Of a stretch of DNA of 64,000 nt, positions 18,022 through 27,722 are shown piece after piece. Numbering within the stretch: position 1 is the stretch's first letter; each line of letters begins with the position of its first letter. Source of the DNA: Anaeramoeba flamelloides. Its lineage: Eukaryota > Metamonada > Anaeramoebidae. A program made the translations under genes and the position numbers. The notes below the pieces were generated by a model. The model ran no database searches and was not told the DNA's origin. It saw only the letters and a list, made by a program, of their open reading frames with translations. The stretch lies in contig JANTQA010000075.1 in assembly GCA_027625915.1 (NCBI GenBank), positions 620,001 through 684,000 on the forward strand, written 5' to 3'.

Positions 18022-19337
18022 ATGCTTTTCACAACCAATTTTACAATAAACTTCTTGGTGTTTAATTTAAGGTTACTTTATGAACTTTTTAGCCAAATTT
18101 ATATTATTTTATAATTTTAATCTACAGAAGAAAATAAAAACGATAGAATAATTTTTGAACTTTTATTGTTAAATTTTAGTTTTTTTTGAGGAGTGGATGT
18201 ATCAAGTCAATATACACACAAACTAGAGGAAATTTGTAAACTCGATTTCGTAAAAATGTGATAGGAAAAATGAAAAAATCATTTATTAAAGAATAAACGT
18301 AACGTATCATTGTTTAGAAATAAGAGAAATATTAAATTTTCGAATTAGAGTTGATATTCATCAAAGTCAGGCCTGAGCATACACTAAATTGCAAAGTAAA
18401 TAAAATATTAATTTTTTTGGGCACTTTCATTAAAAGGTTTCCTACTAAAATTTCTCAATTTCTATAAAAATTTCAATTGTTAACAATGTGTTTTTTTAAT
18501 TATATGAATATTTACATTAAAATAAAATTCAAAGTTTCACTTTTCTGTATGTTAATTTGAAGATTAAAACCTTTTTTTTTTTTCAAATTTACATTTATAA
18601 AAAAAAGCAACCAAAAGAAAAGAAAAAACTCAAAATAACGGCAAAAAAAAATTGAAAAAAGAAAAAAAGAAAAAAAGAAAAAGAAAAAATAAAACTTTGA
18701 AGAAATTAGAAAAAATGAATTAGATCTAAAAATTGAAAATATATTTTGAGAAGAATACCGAATTAAACTCATAGTATATGTTCTATTTCTTCAATAAAAC
18801 TGGAAATTTAGAGGGTTGATTTATCTTTAAAATGACAAAAAAATATTATATATTAAACTATTATAGATCTGTTGGTATCCAAAGAAAAAAATTTTTTATA
18901 ATATCAATATAACATTTTTATAACAGAATTTCGTTTTATATGACCATTTTTTCAATATTTTTTTGAAAATAATTATCTTTTTACTGGGTTTTATCGTGTT
19001 ATAAGTTTTATAACAGAGTTTATAAGAAAAATTTAGGTTATAAAAGTTTTTATTATAAAATTTTATAACATTTGAAACACTTATAACACCTTTACAACAA
19101 GTTTATAATATGTTATAAAAAACCTGTTTTTCTAAGGGTTTCTATTTTTTTTTCTTTACTTTTGGAAGTTCTCCTCAAGTTATTTCTTCTCTTAATCATT
19201 TCTTTTCTTTTCTTTTTAGACCAAAAAATGTGATGAACCATCTCAAAGATATTGATAAGTTTCCTCCCTGTTGTATACCTTCTGATAAAGTACTACAGTT
19301 AATTGAAATATATATTATGAAAAGTTTGGAAATTAGG
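18022..19337 (+). CDS. Possible small spliced gene, 70 residues
   Basis: I do not recognise this protein. Three blocks join in one frame with GT-AG borders: 18022-18071 (starting ATG CTT TTC), 18191-18235 and 19220-19337 (ending TAG). The last block is the strongest: it follows a long pyrimidine tract ending TTTTTAG, is clearly GC-richer than its surroundings and reads PKNVMNHLKDIDKFPPCCIP followed by SDKVLQLIEIYIMKKFGN. The reading frame stops 9 bp before the TA target site of the element at 19347-20480, so the insertion lies in the 3' flank. The first two blocks are weaker. The second intron carries a copy of the poly-A-rich tail of the GTGACTCACTT repeat. This could be the end of a longer gene whose start I have misplaced. 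Confidence 0.33.
18500..18775. repeat. Fragment of the GTGACTCACTT-family tail
   Basis: The block ttagaaaaaatgaattagat and the following sequence to 18772 align with 21925-22015, including the Lys-codon-like A/G tract upstream. Only the poly-purine tail of the larger repeat at 21454-22020 is present. Confidence 0.4.
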
Positions 19338-19346
19338 ATATAATAG

Positions 19347-20480
19347 AGGTTTTGATGATAACCTACTTAATTCACGATAAAGTTACAAAAATCGCGATAA
19401 TTTCCATCAAATCGCGATAATTCTATAAAATCGCGATAAATGCCAAAATATCGCGATAAAATAGTTGATGGGTTTTTGGGCTAATTGAGAAATATTTAAA
19501 CAAAAAATTTACTTTGATCAAAAAATAGATTATGTGAAAAAAAGTCATTCTTTGAAAAAGCAACAATTAAAGATACTTGATCCAATCAAGGATCAGATCA
19601 AAGAATTTTATTGTGTTTTCGTTTAATTTGGTAGTCAAACCTATCGATCCTTTAAGATCAACAACAATAAGAAATAAAGAGAAATAAATATTTTTTCGGT
19701 TAATCATGGTGTTGGAAATTGCCTTGAATAATTAGCCAATAAATCAACCCTTTGTCTGCTCTTTAAAGAATGTGATCTTGAGGTTAAAACATTTTCAATA
19801 TTCTCCGAAAGCTAAAAGGGGTTGATAAACTTTTCAAACGCTTTCACAACATCCTTGTAGGATGATCACCAATTATTAAGATTTTTTATAGATTTGTATT
19901 CTTGTTTTTCTTTTTCTATCTTTGAGAATCTCTATATTGGACCGAAAACACAATTAGAGCTTAGAGGTTTTTGTTTGATCGATCACCAATAAGAAGGAAA
20001 ATTATTCTTTATTCTTTTTTGGCTATTTAAAATTGTGAAGGTAACAACTCCATTTTAAGAAAACACACATAATTTATATTCAAGTGTATTGTTGGAATGG
20101 GTAATTATTAGTTTGATCATAAAATTTGTTTGAGATTTTATATTTTGTTAAAAAAAAAAATGAAATGAATAAAATTTTTTAACTACAACAACCAAACTCA
20201 TTCCCTTCAAAAAAGTTTTCGGTCTTTCAAAACTTTCAAACACTTGAAGACAGTTCAGAACCCTTACAAACACTTTCTGGCATTATTAAAGGGGAAAAGT
20301 GTTGTAAAAGTCTCAAGACTTTGTTAAAGTTAAGATTTTTTAAGGTGATTTCAAAAAAATAATTTTTCATTTTTTCGCGATAATGTGAATATCGCGATAA
20401 AGTTGGACTAATTGCGATTTTTAATAATATCGCGATTTTATTATTAATATCATGATTATATATGTTATCATCAAAACCTC
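19347..20480. mobile_element. 1.13-kb TA-flanked element with TCGCGATAA subterminal repeats
   Basis: Perfect 17-bp terminal inverted repeats: GAGGTTTTGATGATAAC at 19347-19363 and its inverse at 20464-20480, each followed outward by TA (19345-19346, 20481-20482). Just inside both ends, CGCGATAA-type motifs are iterated (at least four in about 90 bp on the left, three or more on the right), as transposase-binding subterminal repeats often are. The 1,134-bp interior contains no transposase. A diverged second copy starts at 62752. The perfect ends suggest fairly recent movement. The TA site points to the Tc1/mariner or a related TA-specific superfamily (inference). Confidence 0.8.
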
Positions 20481-20499
20481 TACTTATTATTATTTTATA

Positions 20500-20770
20500 C
20501 TATTAAGAGTCAGTAAATTTTTTTTGAAAATGAAAGGAAATATTATTAATTTTGAGTACCTCAGTTTATTCCAAATTGAAATATTACAATCATTTCTTCC
20601 ACTTAATAATTAATTGTTTTAATAACTCAGGGAGTGTGATATATCTTACTGCTATTATTATTATTATTTAGATACTAATGAAAAAATTGAAATTCAAAAA
20701 AAATGAAAAAATTGTGAAAGAAAATAAAAATAATAAATCATTTTTTTCTTGATCTTTGTTTTAATATTTA
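20500..20770. repeat. Dispersed repeat, copy 1 (partner 29640-29930)
   Basis: Aligned landmarks in the two copies are cctcagtttattccaaattg versus ccttagtttattcgaaattg, then gttttaataa..gag and an A-rich right half with gaaaaaattg and aaatcattt. No inverted ends or coding capacity were recognised. Confidence 0.5.
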
Positions 20771-21453
20771 GAACTAAACTAGATTCCAAAAATTTGGACA
20801 CAGTTTAAACCGTGGAAAGAACATCAATACTGCACTTTACATTCAATTTGGAAAGAATTTTGATTTTCAACAAACTATTTCATTTTTCGTCTTTTTTGTT
20901 TTGTTTTCATTTCCTTTTTTGTAGTTACATAATCTGTTTCGTTAGATCCGAAAAATTGTTTCAATGGTTGATAGAAAGTTAGTCTTGAGTTAGTTAAATA
21001 GAAAAATAACATACAATTGGTAGATGGTATCTTAACATTTGATCTATCAATAATTGTTGGTGATTTTTCAAAAAATTTACCAATACATTTTTTGTTCCCC
21101 TTGTCTCATTATTTTGGAAACACCTTTTTTTATTTTTGAGTTTTATATTTTTTTCTATTGTTTGAATTAAAATAAATACTTATTAAAATATTAATACTGG
21201 GTAACTTAAATGTTGTTTTATAATAGGTTTGGAAAAATACAATAAATTGGGGGTTTTTTTGTACATTTTTGATTTTGGGTGTGTCCAAATTTTTGGAATG
21301 GGGTTTATTACTTCTTCCTTACTAAGTTATATATTTTACTTATATAAGTATAAAACTTTTTTTTTTGAAAAAAATTTTGTGATTGAAATAGTTTTAAAAT
21401 ACAAAAGAATTTTCAAAAAGGAATAAAAATCCTATTTTTATCTAAACTCTTTT

Positions 21454-21819
21454 TCAAAAATTGTGACTCACTTAAAATAATAAATTGAAAAAAAAAAATT
21501 ATTCTTTAGTATTCAAGAACAATTAGTAACTAAATATGATTTGTGATTAACTTTTAAGTCATTATAAATCTATTAAAGCCTGATATATTAAAAATTAAAA
21601 AAAATAAAACCAAAAACTAAAAAAAAGTGAGTCACAATTTTTGAAATGAGCATTACGGATTTTTTATTACTGAACTTTCACTGAAAAAAAGTTGAACAAC
21701 AAGATTTTTTATGAATAATTAAATCCATTTTCAAAGACATTACATAGTCGAAATTTTCTTAGTGATTATTTTTCTTCTTTCGAAGATCTTTTTTTTTTCC
21801 ACAGTATCTTTTTTTTTAA

Positions 21820-21851
<32 letters not shown>

Positions 21852-22020
21852 AGAAAGAAAAAGCTCAATAAAAATAAAAACAAAAGAAAAACAAAAATTT
21901 GAAAAAGCAAAACTAAAATTTGTAAAATTAGAAAAAATGATTCTGATCCAAAAATTTGAAAATATTTTTTGTAAAGAATACTGGAATAAACCCTCAAAAC
22001 AACCCCCATTAACATTATAA
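21454..22020. repeat. GTGACTCACTT inverted repeat with poly-purine tail, copy 1
   Basis: TTCAAAAATTGTGACTCACTT at 21454 is repeated inverted at 21626-21646 (AAGTGAGTCACAATTTTTGA). The similarity to the copy at 45246 continues past the inverted repeat (cattacgga..ttttttattactg) into a long A/G tract. Related decayed copies are near 36400-36960 and, tail only, 18500-18775. Probably a small DNA element embedded in, or forming the left part of, a larger repeat. Confidence 0.6.
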
Positions 22021-22760
22021 AGTGGGTCAAAATTTATGAAAAATAGTTTAATTCATCTAATTCTAGTTTTATATCAGAAAATCGTATATTTTTTATATTC
22101 TTCCCTAGAAAATTGTATTTATGGGGTGCTCTGGTTTGATTTTAACAATAATTAATTTCCTAGTAACTGTTAAAACTGAAAAGTATACTTAATGTTTATT
22201 TCAAATTTTTAAAAGATATATTTTCTCTTTTGTTGAAATTATTAATTTCTATGTAGTTGTTTATTCAATCAAATTTTTTTGAAAAAAAAACTCGTAAGTT
22301 TAATACTTTAATATTTACACTTGTGTATATGAAAAACAGATTTTGAAGAAAAAATAATATTTGGGAAATGAATAGGGTTCAAGGTAATCTATTGTTTGTT
22401 GTCAACCAAATTAAGAAGATTAAAGAAGAAAGAAATCTTTAAAAAGAAAATTTTATCAATTATTTTTTTCAATTTCAAAATTTCAACAAATTTATTAGAA
22501 AAAAGGATCTTTCTTGTTTGATTGTCAAAAAGAAAAGATTTATTTCAAATACACACCTTCTCGGGTCTGTTGATTTTATTTGATATTTAATTCTAGTTCC
22601 AAATAATTTCAATGATACACATATAACACATTTCACCATTCAAAACCAAATTTATTAACCCCCAAAAATATGATTAAAAAATGTTCAAAAAATTGAAAAA
22701 TTTCAAGATTCCATTCTGATTTACTTTGGGTTCATTTTCTTTTTACAAATAGAGTAGCGA

Positions 22761-23197
22761 ATGGCGTTTTGGATTTCAAAGTTTCAATATCCTGTAACAC
22801 TTAATTATCCCTTTTTTCAGTAAGGTTCTAACAATTAAAATTTTTCAAAAATGAGAAAATGTACCTTTTTCCGTAAATACAACTAATTTAAAAAAAGTGA
22901 GTTACTCCAAGTTGTAAAAAAGTAGACTAAACTTCTTCAATGAATGTGCCTAACAGTTTATGTCTTTTTTCAAACTTTTATTCCCCCTTTTTAAAAGAGC
23001 ATAATAACAATTGAAAAGCTATTAATCATTTGTAAAAAAAGGATAATTCGTCTTTATTCATCCTCACCAGCCACATTTCAGATCTTAAATTCAGTGACTT
23101 CCAAACAACGGGTGTAACTGAAAATCCAGCCAAACTTTGTACACCGATAAATAATTGTCAAATTGTTAAGGAAGTGAAAATAAAAAAAAACGGTTGA
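22761..23197 (+). CDS. Possible small two-exon gene, 62 residues
   Basis: I do not recognise this protein. Exon 22761-22793 (MAFWISKFQYP, donor GTAACA) joins in frame to exon 23042-23197 after the acceptor AAAAAAAG, ending at TGA. The second exon is markedly GC-richer than its flanks and reads DNSSLFILTSHISDLKFSDF, then QTTGVTENPAKLCTPINNCQ, with varied residues quite unlike the Phe/Lys/Ile-rich chance frames nearby. It lies 46 bp from the 3' end of the THEP1-like gene on the other strand, a convergent pair. Further upstream exons may exist. Confidence is higher for the second exon than for the first. Confidence 0.4.
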
Positions 23198-23243
23198 GTA
23201 AAAGATGATAACTCTTTAATTGTAAACGAAAGAAGATTTGAAA

Positions 23244-23846
23244 CTATCTGTGATTAATTTTATTTAAAATAGAGTTTTTGAAGTCTACAATGCTTGAGCT
23301 TTGTGCTGTTAAATCAAGATAAGAAACATTTTTTGGGAAATCAAAGGATTTGCAAATTTTTTCAATAAAATCTTTTCTTGAAGTGATTAAATAAGAAGAA
23401 GGCAAGTTTTTTTCCCTCTTTAGAATTTCAGTTATGATCTGATGATGTCCGTCTTCGAATAATTCCAACTTTCCTATTTCATCAAAAAACCAAAGATCTG
23501 TTTCTCCAATCCTTTTCTTCAAAAGTTGCCTTGCAATTTGGAAGGTTTCATTATTAAAACTGTACCTTGTGCGTGGATGGCGTAAAAGCCTTTCTTTTTT
23601 TGATGGGAAGTCTTTCACTTGATTTGACAATAAGCGTGCTAAATTGTATTGCTTCTTCACATTTGGTAAAACGATCAGATCGTAACCAATTTTTTGATTT
23701 GTTTGCTTATCACAAACACCTTTTTGGATATACCCAGAAATCCGGAGATTTGAGAGACTGTCAGAAGAAAAGTCTTGTAAAAGTTGTTGTATAGTCTGTG
23801 TTTTACCAGAGTTTAGTCCACCATTTAAAACAAACAAGTTTTTCAT
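23244..23846 (-). CDS. THEP1-type nucleoside-triphosphatase
   Basis: A single-exon gene of 200 residues. It is a small P-loop NTPase of the THEP1/NTPCR kind, which hydrolyses nucleoside triphosphates in vitro; cellular role unclear. Seen: Walker A NGGLNSGKT (8-16), IGYDLI (53-58, the conserved G-[YF]-D strand), and the diagnostic Walker B LWFFDEIGKLELF (118-130), where human NTPCR has DEIGKMELF. The length matches the family (about 180-200). The spacing between GYDL and the Walker B, with RYSFNNETFQIA in between, looks more like bacterial members than animal NTPCR, so acquisition from bacteria is possible but unproven. The ATG at 23846 is the first in frame and no intron is needed. Confidence 0.85.
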   Translation of the reverse strand: MKNLFVLNGGLNSGKTQTIQQLLQDFSSDSLSNLRISGYIQKGVCDKQTNQKIGYDLIVLPNVKKQYNLARLLSNQVKDFPSKKERLLRHPRTRYSFNNETFQIARQLLKKRIGETDLWFFDEIGKLELFEDGHHQIITEILKREKNLPSSYLITSRKDFIEKICKSFDFPKNVSYLDLTAQSSSIVDFKNSILNKINHR

Positions 23847-24236
23847 GCTTAAAAAAAATGAACCTTAGGTGAGTTTGCTTTATATTTACAACCTAAAAAA
23901 AATGATAATTTGTGGAATTCAACCAAAATACAACTTGAATAAAGACCCAGGTGTACAATTTTAGAGGAACAAATTGTTTTATTTTTTATTATGGATAAGA
24001 ATCTTCTTTGACTCAACCTATTTTCTTGTAAAAAAGTTGAAACTAATAGATGTATGTTGGATAATTTTTCAAAATTTTTTTGTAATTAAACCAGTAAACA
24101 AAACTGAATTGCTCATATTTCAGTACATGGGCTAATTTTCTTGAGAATCAAAAAATTGGTTTAAATGAAAAATTAGAAATAAAACTCCAAGACGGAAATA
24201 CTGTATTATGGAAAAAAACTTGAAAAAACGTTTTAC

Positions 24237-24336
24237 CAAATTCTGCCATATAAATCTCTAATAATGAACTGAAAGGGGTCTCTTGGGGTTTGCCAACTTG
24301 ACTAAGGATTATTCTAAAAACTTTTTTATCCCTCAT
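24237..24336 (-). CDS. Possible first exon of a small gene
   Basis: A GC-richer block starting at an ATG (24336) and ending at a GTAAAA donor (24237/24236), 33 codons. It reads MRDKKVFRIILSQVGKPQET followed by PFSSLLEIYMAEFG. The segment TPF-x-x-L-L-x-x-x-x-x-EF recalls the first helix of the ubiquitin-like modifier UFM1, preceded by a KV-x-x-I-x-L strand, but the second strand would be missing and I found no matching second exon. Treat the UFM1 resemblance as weak. It may be a lone remnant. Confidence 0.25.
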
Positions 24337-27300
24337 TTTGAAAATTACTGTTGAACCTGAAAATTTTAAATATACTTTATGGGAAAAATAGTTTAGAAAC
24401 GTTTCTAATTGTGAACCTTACTGAAAAATCAAAGTAAAATCAATTAAAAGAAGTAACAAATTAACTTCTTTTAATAACCCAATATTATTATTTTCGAACA
24501 TTTCAAAAAATAAAATTTAAATCTACTTTATTTATGTGATTCATTCATTTTGTTTATGTGGTTTTGAAGATTCTCAAAACGAGTTAAATTTTTTCAACCA
24601 TTTTTGAAATAATAATATACTTATCAAAGAAACCCCCATATTAACCGATAGTATTAAAAAAAATTTTTATAATGTTTAATCTCCATTTTGTCTTTAATCA
24701 TTTATTTTTTCTTTTATTAATTGATCTAACTTTAAATTTTCAGTTTCTATTAATGTTCCCAATTAAATATCCTGTTTCGGGTTTTTTTTTTCCTTTTTTC
24801 ACTTTTTTTCCTAGATGTTTTAACTATTTTAAAAAAAAACTTTGGATGTTTTTTTATTTTACAAATATCTATTCTTTGAGTTCAAATAAATTTATATTAT
24901 ATTTAATTTATTATTTTGGTTATTTTAAAAATTAAGGCAATTTTTTTTAAAAAAAAATTACTTTTCATATTTCTCCAAGCTCTACCCCACTTTAAAAAGT
25001 TGGGTTCCCAATTTTTGAAAATAGAAAACTTTCAAAAATTTAGCTTTTTAAAAATCGAAAAGTTAAAGTAAGTGTCCAAAAAGTTTTCAGTTTTTTAAAA
25101 TTTGGATGTACTATTTGAATTTTTACATTTTATATCCCCTTAAGATTTTAAATAACTAATTCTATTACAGAATTAAAGATTCATGGTCAGTTATCAAAAT
25201 ATTTTTTCAGGGAATATTACATCCTTTTTATCTTTAAAAATAGTATGTAAGTATAATTTGGGTGTTGGTGGGGGGGGGGGGTCAAATTTTCACAGCCTAG
25301 GATTAATTATTTTATTTTACAAATGCTGATAATATTGCCGAATTGATTTTATTGTAATCTTATTAGGAGACAAAAAATCTTTTTTTGGAACTGTCTTTTT
25401 TATTTTCATTTTTATGATTTTATTAAAGTGGCAATTATTTTTATTCAATGGATGAAACACGTTTTATTTAAAAAAATAATTTTAATTTCAAATAAATAAT
25501 ATATGGATGAATTTTTTTGATTTTTACATATTGATCAACAATATTTTTGGTCAGACAATCAAAAAATCAATTATTTAATATTTAAAAACTAAAAAACAAC
25601 AATGTTTTGTATATTAAAATTCATAAATATTAAAAATATAAATCAATAAAAAAAGAAATTAACTGTAAAGTCTTCCTGCTTTACGATATAAAGAGGATGT
25701 GTTTCAAAATTCCATATAGATGCTCTTTGTATAACTCGAATATAAATCTATATATATATATATATGAAGAAGGATATACATCTTTAATGGAAATTCCTAT
25801 TTATTAAGGTATTTAGAAAAATATTACAAATAATATTATAAACAAATTTAAACTAATCTAATTGTTAAATATGTTATTATTGAACAATTTATTTATTATC
25901 CTCAACATTGGATAGAATCTATAAGATGAATTAAATTTAACAATCGGATCGAGAAAATTAAATTTTAAATTCAAAAATGTTTTTTTTCAATTTAACCTTA
26001 CAAAGATGAAATTTGAGAAAAGGTTATCCTGTATTGAGAGTGACAACTTATTAATTTGGTTCTTGTATTATAGATCCTTAGCTAAGAATAAATTTTAAAA
26101 GTAGTTCAAAAAGGCAGTTTTTGTCATTTTTTTTTTTTCCGAAATTGGAATTTAAGAGTGTAAGGCTAAAAGGTTGGTAGGTATTTAATAAAAAAATCTG
26201 ATTTGTTATTTAGGTTGTTAAGATATGATTTTATTTATATTTTACTCTATTAACAAAAAAAAAAAAAAAAATCAATTTTACAGCACTATTCCCAGCATCA
26301 AAGCAAAAAATGGAAATTTTTTTTGTTCATTTTTTTTTTTATCATCTCGTTTTTCAGAAACTCCATGAACAAAAGGTTGTCTGAAATGTAAAAACGATTA
26401 CTATTCAAACCTATTCACATCCTATGTTTAAAAATATAACTTACTGATATTCCAAAAAAGTTAATTTTCAAAAAATGACAAAAAAAATGGCCATTTTTTG
26501 CTTTTATACGGGGAGTTGGGCTGTAAAATAAAAAAAAAAAAAAAAAACCTAAATAAAAATTTGTATTGAAAGACCTCAAAAATCAGGTTTTTATAAACTT
26601 AAACACTTACTATTTGTTACAAAATACAAAGAACAAAATTTTCATTTAGCTTTCCAAAATAGTAGATTTATAAATTATTTAACATTTCAATTTTTTTAAT
26701 TCAATAAAACCTGTTTAGATTAATAATTCGCCTTTTGAGAATTGAGCTTTTGATAATTTATTTTAATTCTTGAAATATGTGATTTTTTGAAAAGTTGAAT
26801 GAAAATATTTTTTTTTACGATTAACAGTATTTGCCATAAACACTTCAAATTGGGATTTTGGAAACTAGAACTAAATGGGTCAAATTTCCTCTTTGAACTA
26901 CTTTTAAACCCCATACCGATCCCATTATATATCAGCTCACAACCAAATTAACACATTGCCAGTCTCGATACAAGATAATCTTTTTTAAAATATCATTAAT
27001 TCGAAAATTTTATTTTTCTTCATTAGAATAAAAAATCATTTTCTCTTCTTTTTGGGAACTTTTGGAAACTCTGTTTTGATTTTGAATTCTAAAAAAATGA
27101 ATTTTTGGTTCTTAAAAAGTTTCACAAGAACAAATCTTTAATATTTTCTTCCTTTTTCAAAATTCTTCTAGATTATTTCTCAAAACATTTTTCGCTTAAA
27201 CCGAACTAAAATGCTCATTAAAAGATAAATCCAAATTTTAGTTTTGGGTACTTTTTGCTGAGGTATTTTTCAGAGTTTGTGTTTAAACAAATCGGTTTTT

Positions 27301-27722
27301 AGAACCAAAAAAACTGATTGTTTGAAATTACCCTTTTAAAATAAAAACTCTACATCTTTTTTTAAAGAAGGAATTAAAAATTGAGGATTTCAATTTTTGA
27401 CAATATATAACTTCTACATCATCAAAAATTCCAAAAGGTTAACAAACCAAACAATTTCATTTTTTTTTTTTCAAGTTTCTAAATAAAAAAGGGGTAGTAA
27501 GGAATTTCAACTTTTCTTTTTACTTTAGGATTGAACTCCTTTAAAGGCCACTTTTCGGCCTTTGGAAAAACAATCAGAAAAGATCTCTTTTCTAAAGCAT
27601 TTTAAAAAATTTCCAATTTTGATAAATCATTTTTTAAATTATTTTAGACTCTGTCAGGTTTGTTCCAAAATCAAAAAATAGTATTAAAGCATACACCAGA
27701 CTCAACAACTTCTAAATAAACT
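24337..27722. other. Gene-poor AT-rich interval upstream of the B-box/lipase gene
   Basis: No supported gene. It contains a run of about 13 G (25269-25281), an (AT)n tract at 25749-25765 and the inverted-repeat element at 26281-26523. The last 300 bases before 27723 presumably hold the promoter of the B-box/lipase/GTPase gene, but no motif can be singled out in such sequence. Confidence 0.5.
26281..26523. mobile_element. 243-bp TA-flanked MITE with long inverted ends
   Basis: The left end starts CAGCACTATTCCCAGCATC and the inverted right end starts CAGCCCAACTCCCCGTAT. Both continue with the identical AAAGCAAAAAATGG and a T run, about 45 bp of inverted similarity in all. TA flanks both sides (26279-26280, 26524-26525). 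No coding capacity. The CAG end and TA site again suggest Tc1/mariner-type mobilisation. Confidence 0.7.

Larger units (their letters stand above)
20483..22760. other. Repeat-rich interval, no recognised gene
   Basis: Holds a dispersed repeat (20500-20770, partner at 29640-29930), the GTGACTCACTT inverted repeat with its tail (21454-22020) and a segment at 22490-22562 that recurs inverted at 51722-51800 (shared run tacacaccttctcgggtct). No open frame here has recognisable protein features. Confidence 0.5.
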
